Of a stretch of DNA of 41,170 nt, positions 15,728-21,624 are shown in pieces; positions within the stretch are counted from its first letter, which is position 1; every line of letters starts with the position of its first letter. Both the position numbers and the translations under genes were made by a program. The notes under the pieces were generated by a model that was not told where the DNA came from, made no database searches, and saw nothing but the letters and a program-made list of their open reading frames with translations. Source of the DNA: Minisyncoccota bacterium (lineage in GTDB: Bacteria > Patescibacteriota > Minisyncoccia > Phycocordibacterales > UBA9973); NCBI GenBank assembly GCA_017991895.1, contig JAGOPR010000007.1, forward strand, positions 1 through 41,170. The letters run 5' to 3'.

Positions 15728-16780
15728 TTAACCCGTAGTGTCTTTTTTGCTTGTTACTAGTTTTTTTTCTAGGCCATTTTTGACTATATATTCTGCTACG
15801 GCAGGGGGAACGAGGTTCTTCCAGTCTGCACCCTCTGTAGCAGAATCACGGACTTTTCCACTACGCTCGCGATCCACATCTTTATCTAGTGTCAATATTG
15901 TTTTGACGTCGTAACCCATTTTTTTAATAAAGGAAATTTTTGCAGAGTCACCGTCTCCTGTAATGCTCATTAGAAATACAGTGTTTGGTAATAATATATC
16001 CTTAATGTTTTTGTAGTCGCTTGGGAATGGGATTATTGTATATTTATTTTGTTTTACATTTTCCGCATCGAGTGCGAGTGCGATCATGTCGCGTCTTTCT
16101 TCGAATGAAAAGGGGTTGAGTTCGGCAGTACAAGGAAACCCAGTTCGTTCAGACTCTTCTCGGGTGCAGATTTCTGGAGTACAGATACCAATGTAGAGGT
16201 GGTTTGTTTTTTCAAGTGCAGAAAGAATATATCGGAGATGCCCGTTGTGCGGTGGCTGGAATCTTCCATGTACGATGCCAGTGCCAATCTTTTTTGTTGT
16301 ATGTCCATTTAAGCCAAAAGCGTTCCATGGAGGTTTGATGTTCCATTCTGGAAACTGTGAGAGAATCCACCCTACGTAGCTATTGCTGTTTGATGAGAGC
16401 AGGGAATATTTGTCTTTGAATGCATATGTTTCAAATGAGTGCACAATTGTATCCGATATTTCGCGAGCTGTAGAATTTTCGTCACCTTCAATAGCATCGA
16501 TTATTTTTACATCGTCCCATGTTTCGCTTGAAAATATTGGAAACTTTAGTGTTCCAGAAAAGAGAGGGAGGGCGTCTTTATGTAAATATCCCCAGTGCTC
16601 TTTTCCTTCGATTATTTTATGGAGTACTTCAAAACGAGAAACAAGTCCTCTTTGATTTACCACAAACCATAGGTGTCGTGCGAAGTTTATAGGAATAGAT
16701 GCCGGACACGAAAAAACAAATACTTGGTATTTGGCTGGGTTTAGCAACTTCTCAAAATCACCTGAAAATTCATTTTGCAT
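15728..16780 (-). CDS. DUF3750-like domain fused to an NMN adenylyltransferase-like domain
   Basis: 350 aa in two parts. Residues ~1-158 resemble DUF3750 (VFVFSCPASIPINFARHLWF, a central helix-rich part, then SSNSNSYVGWILSQFPEW and PPWNAFG); this is recognised from the family's 'PNSN...' and '.P..AIG' blocks. Residues ~165-345 form a nucleotidyltransferase of the NMNAT type: GRFQPPHNGH (172-181, the HxGH motif), ICTPEICTREESERTG, NPFSFEERRDMI, and a C-terminal SGKVRDSATEG that aligns with the ISxTxxR-type signature. The catalytic half probably adenylylates nicotinamide mononucleotide or a similar substrate for NAD synthesis. A TATATT box six bases upstream fixes the start. Confidence 0.78.
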   Translation of the reverse strand: MQNEFSGDFEKLLNPAKYQVFVFSCPASIPINFARHLWFVVNQRGLVSRFEVLHKIIEGKEHWGYLHKDALPLFSGTLKFPIFSSETWDDVKIIDAIEGDENSTAREISDTIVHSFETYAFKDKYSLLSSNSNSYVGWILSQFPEWNIKPPWNAFGLNGHTTKKIGTGIVHGRFQPPHNGHLRYILSALEKTNHLYIGICTPEICTREESERTGFPCTAELNPFSFEERRDMIALALDAENVKQNKYTIIPFPSDYKNIKDILLPNTVFLMSITGDGDSAKISFIKKMGYDVKTILTLDKDVDRERSGKVRDSATEGADWKNLVPPAVAEYIVKNGLEKKLVTSKKDTTG

Positions 16781-16786
16781 GAATTA

Positions 16787-16792
16787 AATATA
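16787..16792 (-). promoter_or_regulatory. -10 box (TATATT) of the nucleotidyltransferase gene
   Basis: TATATT on the minus strand, six bases before the ATG at 16780, again implying a leaderless transcript. Confidence 0.58.
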
Positions 16793-16871
16793 ACACGAGT
16801 ATGTTTTGTGTATGCACTGCGGGGAAGATTATGTGTTTCTCGAACTTATTAAAATATACAATCTTGCTAAA

Positions 16872-16979
16872 CGTGGCAAGCCTTTTCTGCAAACAATTTT
16901 AAATCATTCCATTTTGCCACGAGTGGCTTAATATCATTTTTGGTATTTCTATCCTCCTATTAATGGCAAATCATTTAAC
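16872..16979. promoter_or_regulatory. TGGCAA boxes upstream of the broken XRE gene
   Basis: CGTGGCAA (16872-16879) and its exact complement TTGCCACG (16914-16921) form an inverted repeat, and a third TGGCAA lies at 16974-16979. On the far side of the neighbouring gene, TTGCCATAAATGGCAA (18077-18092) contains two more in palindromic arrangement. They could be operators for the XRE-type regulator. The rest of 16793-16994 holds no recognisable gene. Confidence 0.45.
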
Positions 16980-16994
16980 CTACTCTTAAATTAT

Positions 16995-17216
16995 ATGAGC
17001 ACAATACAAAACAATCTTCGTCATTATCGTGAATTAAAAGGTTTGACCCAACAGCAGCTTGCTGACAATCTTGGATTCAAAAGTACGGCTCGAATCTCAA
17101 AATGGTAAGCTGGAAAGCAATATCCGCATGTAAGGCATTACATTAAGTTACTGAAATTTCTAGAGGTTTCTGCGTTTGAAATTTATCCATTTAAAGATAC
17201 GGTTTCAGATCAATAA
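16995..17216 (+). pseudogene. XRE-family helix-turn-helix regulator with in-frame stop
   Basis: The frame from 16995 reads MSTIQNNLRHYRELKGLTQQ...RISKW, then a TAA at 17106-17108 (codon 38), and continues in the same frame as AGKQYPHVRHYIKLLKFLEVS...DQ to a second TAA at 17214. XRE/HTH_3 domains almost always have Trp-Glu at this point (RISKWE.G), so a single G-to-T change (GAA to TAA) explains the break. The 73-residue total is a normal length for a one-domain repressor. It is a very recent inactivation, a sequencing error, or a read-through case. The last 26 bases overlap the convergent hypothetical gene. Confidence 0.85.
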
Positions 17217-18003
17217 CTACTTTTTCTACTGCCTGCATCATGTTTTGCAAAGTCTCCATAAGAGGCTCACCATTTGTTATGTCTGCTTCGGGTTCATTAA
17301 AACCAACTTCAAACTTAAAAGCCATATCTGGATTGGGTTTTTCATCTATTGCTCCGATTAAAAGTTCAGTACCTACTTTCAATGGGAACTCTCTGTCTGC
17401 CGGTGCAAAGAAAGCACTGAGTTTTATATCCGGGATAGGTTCAGGGTATTGTTCAGGATGCGCCTGCTGAAGATTTTTCCGCATCTCTCGCATCATCGGT
17501 AGCATATATGCCCCCAGGTCTGCGCTTCTGAACGAAGAACCTACCGTAATAAGTAAGCGGTGCTTATCAATATTATTCAATTTATTCAGTTTCCACAGTA
17601 GATCGTTGGCTCCTTTATATGGCTGCATAGTGTCAATAGCTGTTATAGCGGCCGGAGTTGCACCTTTCAGCATTTTTACCTTATTTATGTCGTACTTAGC
17701 TAAATCATCAGAAATAGGAAAATATATTTTCTCAGTAGAAAATGAGGCACCGGTTCCGTTCAAAACTAACTGATATGCCACATTATCAAGTGCGCTCCGT
17801 AAACATGCAATTACTTCGCCAGTAATGACAGCCATTTTCTCGGGCGTTTCCTTAACTTCAGATACGAAATAAACAATTTTACGGTCTGCATTAAGTTTTG
17901 TCTCAACCTTATATGGTGCAGCAACAAAAAAAGTACCCATCTCTTTTTGTAGTTCTTGCAGATGTTCTTTTGCACGTTCAATTTTTAATTCAAAGCTTTT
18001 CAT
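17191..18003 (-). CDS. Hypothetical protein (270 aa)
   Basis: A soluble protein of unknown family. The N-terminus is a long charged helix (MKSFELKIERAKEHLQELQK). A central stretch, ACLRSALDNVAYQL followed by IYFPISDD and LNKLNNIDKHRLLITVG, resembles a motif seen in uncharacterised abortive-infection-like or phage-neighbour proteins ('LR.aLDn..y.l', '..n..DKHr.l'). The C-terminus is acidic and beta-rich. There is no signal or membrane segment. It converges with a broken XRE regulator, has a ~70-base leader with a TATTAT box, and differs in style from surrounding leaderless genes, suggesting an acquired accessory gene. A defence-related role is only a guess. Confidence 0.75.
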   Translation of the reverse strand: MKSFELKIERAKEHLQELQKEMGTFFVAAPYKVETKLNADRKIVYFVSEVKETPEKMAVITGEVIACLRSALDNVAYQLVLNGTGASFSTEKIYFPISDDLAKYDINKVKMLKGATPAAITAIDTMQPYKGANDLLWKLNKLNNIDKHRLLITVGSSFRSADLGAYMLPMMREMRKNLQQAHPEQYPEPIPDIKLSAFFAPADREFPLKVGTELLIGAIDEKPNPDMAFKFEVGFNEPEADITNGEPLMETLQNMMQAVEKVVIDLKPYL

Positions 18004-18097
18004 ATTCCAAAGTTCGAGAAAAATTCATCAGGGTTGCCTTTTTTTATTCCGAAAATCCGTATTTAATAATACTCATTTGCCATAAATGGCAAGCTTG

Positions 18098-18186
18098 CGG
18101 AGACGGCGAGATTCGAACTCGCGAGGGGTTATGAAGCCCCTGCCTCTTTAGCAAAGAGGTACGTTAGACCACTCTGACACGTCTCC
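18098..18186 (-). tRNA. tRNA-Ser (anticodon GCT)
   Basis: Class II tRNA on the minus strand. Acceptor GGAGACG/CGTCTCC with discriminator G, anticodon stem CCTCT/AGAGG around the loop TTGCTAA (anticodon GCT at 18150-18152), a long variable arm with an AGGGG/CCCCT stem, and a GTTCGAATC-type T arm. It decodes AGC and AGU. Confidence 0.95.
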
Positions 18187-18272
18187 TTTAAAAACTTTCT
18201 CACTTTAGCACATTATTTGTAGTATTTCACTTTGGTTTCAAAAATGTTGAATATATTGTATAGTCTCCAGAC

Positions 18273-18359
18273 GGAAGCGTGGATGAGTGGTTTAAATCAA
18301 CAGTTTACTAAACTGTCGACCGTTAATTCGGTCCGTGAGTTCGAATCTCACCGCTTCCG
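18273..18359 (+). tRNA. tRNA-Ser-like (anticodon ACT)
   Basis: Class II tRNA. Acceptor GGAAGCG (18273-18279) pairs with CGCTTCC (18352-18358), and the discriminator is G18359. The anticodon stem ACAGT/ACTGT encloses the loop TTACTAA, so the anticodon is ACT (18307-18309). The long variable arm has the stem GACCG/CGGTC and the T arm is GTGAG/CTCAC with loop TTCGAAT. The long arm and discriminator G mark it as serine. The loop differs from the neighbouring tRNA-Ser(GCT) loop only by A for G at wobble position 34. A34 serine tRNAs for AGY codons are not expected in bacteria. The next ORF begins three bases after the tRNA. Confidence 0.88.
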
Positions 18360-18361
18360 CT

Positions 18362-19501
18362 ATGGTTGAAACTAGGTATAGGATTGTGTTTGTAATCTCG
18401 TTTATTGCGGTGTCTTTTTTCCTAGTTACTCCAGCCTTTGCGAAACATAAATTGAAGGGCCAGATTGTGTCACACCAATTCAATATTTATGGTGCTCCAG
18501 CGGCAAAAGCTGTCGCTATATCGCCTGATGGTTCTGAAATTTGGACGGCACTTCTTATGAACAAGACTCAGGGAGTGAGTGTTTTCGACGCGCTTACAGG
18601 AGCTAAGATTACTGATATCAATCTTAATAACGGGGGCGGGGTGGAAATTGTTTTCTCTAAAGATGGAACAAAAGCATATGTGAGTCAGATGGAGACTGCG
18701 CGGGTATTTGAGATAGACACAACCGAAAAGAAAATTCTTCGAGTATTTAATACAAAGAGTAATTGGACAAAAGTGGTTGAGATTTCTCCGGACGGCAAAA
18801 AATTATATGCTTCAAATTGGCTGGGGAACAATGTATCAGAATTTGATTTGGAGAGCGGGAAACTTATTCGCAATATTAAGACAGTAAAAACACCTCGCGG
18901 TACGTATCTTACGAGCGACGGCATGTATATGTATGTTGCTGGATTCGACAGCGGAGAAATTCAAAAGATAAATTTGAAAGATGATACTAGGAAAATAATT
19001 TTCAAAAATAAAGGTGCGATGCGTTCGTTTGCTGTTGATGAGGAACGTGGGGTTTTGTATATCTCCGATATGGCTTGGAATACAATTTGGAAGATTGATA
19101 TGGCGAATGACACGGTTTCTCGTTTTGCGCGAACTGATAGTCATCCAAACACTATTGCACTTTCTCCTGATAAAAAAGTTCTCTATGTTTCAAGCCGAGG
19201 CCATAATTTTTCTCCGACAAATTACTACGTCCCCGGTCCAGACTACGGCTCAGTAGTGTTATACGATACGACAAATGGAAAAATTCTTGATGCTATTGTA
19301 GGTGGCAATCAGCCTACAGCGCTTGATATTTCGGACGATGGAACACTTTTGGCATTTTCTGATTTTCTGGATGCACGAATACAGGTTTATAAAATCCCTA
19401 CTTATGATGAGCTTTTAAAAGGGAATGGGGGAAGAGGTCTAATCTACAAAAAAGAATTGATTAAAAAGAATTTTGTAGCAATCAAAAACACCGCAAACTA
19501 G
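18362..19501 (+). CDS. Secreted YVTN-type beta-propeller protein
   Basis: 379 aa. Signal peptide 1-27 (IVFVISFIAVSFFLVTPAFA). The rest is built from repeated blade motifs such as AVAISPDGSEIWTALL, VFSKDGTKAYVSQM, VEISPDGKKLYASNWLGNNV, YLTSDGMYMYVAGFDSGEI, IALSPDKKVLYVSSRG and ALDISDDGTLLAFSDF, giving about seven blades. Such propellers are surface or extracytoplasmic binding scaffolds. The ATG at 18362 is chosen because it opens the signal peptide; an earlier in-frame ATG lies inside the tRNA. The mRNA 5' end is probably made by tRNA 3' processing, leaving almost no leader. The stop codon lies in the loop of the terminator. Confidence 0.88.
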   Translation: MVETRYRIVFVISFIAVSFFLVTPAFAKHKLKGQIVSHQFNIYGAPAAKAVAISPDGSEIWTALLMNKTQGVSVFDALTGAKITDINLNNGGGVEIVFSKDGTKAYVSQMETARVFEIDTTEKKILRVFNTKSNWTKVVEISPDGKKLYASNWLGNNVSEFDLESGKLIRNIKTVKTPRGTYLTSDGMYMYVAGFDSGEIQKINLKDDTRKIIFKNKGAMRSFAVDEERGVLYISDMAWNTIWKIDMANDTVSRFARTDSHPNTIALSPDKKVLYVSSRGHNFSPTNYYVPGPDYGSVVLYDTTNGKILDAIVGGNQPTALDISDDGTLLAFSDFLDARIQVYKIPTYDELLKGNGGRGLIYKKELIKKNFVAIKNTAN

Positions 19502-19515
19502 TTTGCGGTGTTTTT
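19488..19515 (+). terminator. Terminator of the beta-propeller gene
   Basis: A perfect 11-bp stem ACACCGCAAAC/GTTTGCGGTGT with a two-base loop, followed by TTTT. The left arm is the last four codons of the gene and the TAG stop spans the loop and first base of the right arm, so coding and termination signals overlap. Confidence 0.88.
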
Positions 19516-19535
19516 ATGACGACTTCAGGATTTTG

Positions 19536-19642
19536 TTAATACGGATGCAGTTCGCGACGCGAAGCTCGGCTTACGACTAAGCTGTATTAGGAATACAGCG
19601 CTGGAGCAAACGAGCGAGCAACAAAGAAATGCGCCGTATTTA
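19536..19642 (-). repeat. Stop-codon-adjacent repeat, copy 1
   Basis: Read on the minus strand it starts at the aminotransferase stop with ACGGCGCATTTCTTTGTTGC and ends with CTGCATCCGTATTAA. Copy 2 after the PEP carboxylase gene (25709-25908) begins ACGGCGCATTTCTTCGTTGC and ends CTGCATCCGTCTTCGTTAA. Both copies have the same orientation relative to their gene. The inside contains a hairpin CTGTATTCCTAATACAG. The two ends of each copy are imperfect inverted repeats of each other (ACGGATGCA and ACGGCGCAT). It may be a small non-autonomous mobile element or a 3' regulatory RNA. Confidence 0.7.
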
Positions 19643-20842
19643 CGAAATTCTGCCGGGGTAAGCCTCGAGTCCTTTTCTCAATATCTCCATCGAACGAGCC
19701 AATTTATCCTCGTGTAGTACATAGGCAATACGGATTTCGTTCACACCAAGTCCCTCTGTTATGTAAAAGTCGGGCATTGGGGAAATCATGACTGTTTCGC
19801 CATTATCAGAAAATTCACTAATCATGTACTTAACAAAGTTTTCTGCGCTATCTACAGGCAATGCTGCGTATATATAGAATGCTCCCATTGGTCGAGTGAC
19901 TACCACTCCTGCCATTGTACTTAATCCTTGATACACAACTTCACAGCGCTTTTTATATTCTGCGACGACTGGGTCAGTATATTTTTTTGAATCTGACATG
20001 AGCGGAATGAGCCCATACTGTTCGAGTGTGCCAACTGATAGACGAGCTTGAGCAAATTTTAAAACAGCACCCATGATGTCCAAGTTGTAAGACACAAGAC
20101 ATCCGACGCGAGCTCCGGGCATTGAGTAACGTTTTGAAACTGAATCTACAAGTACGACTGTTTCTTTTGCTCCTTCCATTGCGAGCATGCAAGAAGTGCG
20201 ACCGTCGAAACGGATTTCACGGTATGTTTCATCGGCGATGACGAAAATATTGTTGCGTTTCGCAATTCCAAGAATGCGTGCAAGTTCTTCCTCGCTCCAG
20301 AGTTTACCTGTTGGATTGTCTGGATTGATAACGACGATAGCTTTTGTTTTGTCTGTAATTTTGCTTTCAATTTCACTATCTGCCGGCATTGCAAATCCAC
20401 TTTCAGCTTTGAGTGTGATTGGAACGAGCTTTATGCCTATCATCACCGCGAATGATTTGTAGCTTACATAAAGTGGCTCGAATACAAGAATTTCATCACC
20501 GATATCGGCAACGGCCATTAGGGCAAGAAGAATAGCTTCAGCACAGCCTACGGTAGGGATAATATTTTTTGGCTCGATTGTTACTCCAAATTGTTTGTAG
20601 TAGGTAATCCATGCGTCAACGTGCTCCACAATTCCCGGAGAAGGAGCGTAAGGAAGATTTTTGCTACCGTAGCGTTTTATTTCAGCAAAAAATTCTTCCG
20701 GAACTTCAAGGTCGGGGTCACCGGCACTCATCTTATAAACTTTAATGCCCTTCTTTTCTGCCTCATACATATATGGCAAGAACTTACGAAGAGGCGAGGC
20801 GATGACGTTCGCTCCGCGTGACGATATTTGTAGGGATTTCAT
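19640..20842 (-). CDS. Class I/II PLP-dependent aminotransferase
   Basis: 400-aa fold-type I aminotransferase. PLP-binding Lys is K237 in DSVSKRYSMPGARVG. The substrate/cofactor motif VINPDNPTG and the IADETYREI aspartate motif are present, as is the C-terminal substrate-contacting Arg region (EIRIAYVL). Length is standard. Aspartate aminotransferase (oxaloacetate plus glutamate) is the most likely activity, which would connect to the PEP carboxylase encoded nearby, but substrate cannot be read from sequence alone. There is no Shine-Dalgarno sequence: the ATG is preceded directly by the end of a structured repeat element (ACTACCGG), and the stop codon is followed directly by a second type of repeat. 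Confidence 0.88.
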   Translation of the reverse strand: MKSLQISSRGANVIASPLRKFLPYMYEAEKKGIKVYKMSAGDPDLEVPEEFFAEIKRYGSKNLPYAPSPGIVEHVDAWITYYKQFGVTIEPKNIIPTVGCAEAILLALMAVADIGDEILVFEPLYVSYKSFAVMIGIKLVPITLKAESGFAMPADSEIESKITDKTKAIVVINPDNPTGKLWSEEELARILGIAKRNNIFVIADETYREIRFDGRTSCMLAMEGAKETVVLVDSVSKRYSMPGARVGCLVSYNLDIMGAVLKFAQARLSVGTLEQYGLIPLMSDSKKYTDPVVAEYKKRCEVVYQGLSTMAGVVVTRPMGAFYIYAALPVDSAENFVKYMISEFSDNGETVMISPMPDFYITEGLGVNEIRIAYVLHEDKLARSMEILRKGLEAYPGRIS

Positions 20843-20974
20843 CCGGTAGTGAAAAATGGCATAGCCTTGCGGCGAAATTTTTAGCCATTACTAATTAGGT
20901 TGATAATTGTTTATTTTGGCGCCTCGTTGAACTTTCACTTACCCGCAATGCCATTTTCTACTACGGGATTCATG
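20843..20974 (-). repeat. Start-codon-abutting inverted-repeat element, copy A
   Basis: A 132-bp element read on the minus strand towards the aminotransferase. Its left end is CATGAATCCCGTAGTAGAAA followed by ATGGCAT; its right end is ATGCCATTTTTCACTACCGG, directly joined to the start codon. The ends pair almost completely around a ~90-base loop. Copy B in front of pilM has the same ends with TGACAT/ATGTCA instead of TGGCAT/ATGCCA, a compensatory change. The left end contains a micro-ORF MNPVVENGIAGK (20973 to 20935), preceded at exactly six bases by TAAAAT. It could be a structured leader or a miniature mobile element. Confidence 0.78.
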
Positions 20975-21011
20975 TGGTGATTTTAACCCAAAAGTGAATT
21001 TGTGGCGAATA

Positions 21012-21040
21012 TTGACATGAGTGAAGTATTATTTTAATGT
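21012..21040 (+). promoter_or_regulatory. Promoter of the 130-aa membrane protein gene
   Basis: TTGACA (21012-21017), a 17-base spacer and TAATGT (21035-21040). The ATG lies 37 bases after the -10 box, so this gene has a normal leader, unlike many neighbours. Confidence 0.7.
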
Positions 21041-21077
21041 TTGAATATTCTTTCACGTTTTTTAAAAAAAATTTCTT

Positions 21078-21470
21078 ATGAAAAAGAAACTTATAATTGT
21101 AATGCTCCTAATGAGCATCGGAACCATTATTTTCGCAAAAAATCTTAGTGGCGCAATGCAGGGGATGGACGCGGAGTTTTCATGGAAACACATCGTGATA
21201 TTAGCAGTACCTTTTATTGCTATGTTCATATCAATCCTTGAGGATTACAATGTAAAAGTTGACAGGATGCTCGTTTTTTCATTTATAGGGTGTGTCCTTT
21301 GCTTACCGGTTGCAATTTTGGTAACTAAAATTTTTACATTAAGTTGTAACGCCTGTGCTTGGTACATTGCCGAATGGTGGAATTATTTTTTTACCGCGGT
21401 GCTTATACTTAGGGATGGTTATGTTGAGCTACGCTACAGGTCTAAACATGGGTTGCCGGTTAATCATTAA
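21078..21470 (+). CDS. Small membrane protein, family unknown
   Basis: 130 aa. Either a signal anchor or uncleaved helix at residues 3-20 (KLIIVMLLMSIGTIIFA) and three further hydrophobic helices (about 38-57, 65-86 and 93-112). The last loop has CNACAW, two closely spaced cysteines near a membrane edge. The tail is basic (YRSKHGLPVNH). I recognise no family. It stands alone between a repeat element and a pair of hairpins, with a consensus TTGACA/TAATGT promoter, and fits the group of isolated small envelope genes in this window that look recently acquired. Confidence 0.75.
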   Translation: MKKKLIIVMLLMSIGTIIFAKNLSGAMQGMDAEFSWKHIVILAVPFIAMFISILEDYNVKVDRMLVFSFIGCVLCLPVAILVTKIFTLSCNACAWYIAEWWNYFFTAVLILRDGYVELRYRSKHGLPVNH

Positions 21471-21493
21471 GTTTATGCCTGTTTCGACAGCAG

Positions 21494-21521
21494 AAAAATG
21501 CTTGGTCGAGCAGGCATTTTT
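21494..21521. terminator. Hairpin after the 130-aa gene
   Basis: AAAAATGC (21494-21501) pairs with GCATTTTT (21514-21521), a terminator-like A/T-flanked stem just downstream of the stop codon. Confidence 0.6.
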
Positions 21522-21541
21522 CGTGCCTATCGATTGAGTCT

Positions 21542-21577
21542 TGCCCGATTTTGTCGTTTCGACAAAATCGGGCATTT
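21542..21577. terminator. Second hairpin before ppsA
   Basis: A perfect 15-bp stem TGCCCGATTTTGTCG/CGACAAAATCGGGCA with a TTT loop, followed by TTTGG. It lies just before a TATACT box (21582-21587) from which ppsA is probably transcribed with a ~30-base leader. Confidence 0.75.
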
Positions 21578-21624
21578 GGTCTATACTGACCTCGGAAAAA
21601 CATTACTATTAATCGCAATTTTTA

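Noticed and set aside
18335-18361. Start of the beta-propeller inside the tRNA
   Set aside because: The nine extra codons are tRNA sequence; the ATG at 18362 begins a proper signal peptide.
20591-20821. Antisense frames within the aminotransferase
   Set aside because: No start signals and no recognisable protein features; the sense gene has intact catalytic motifs.
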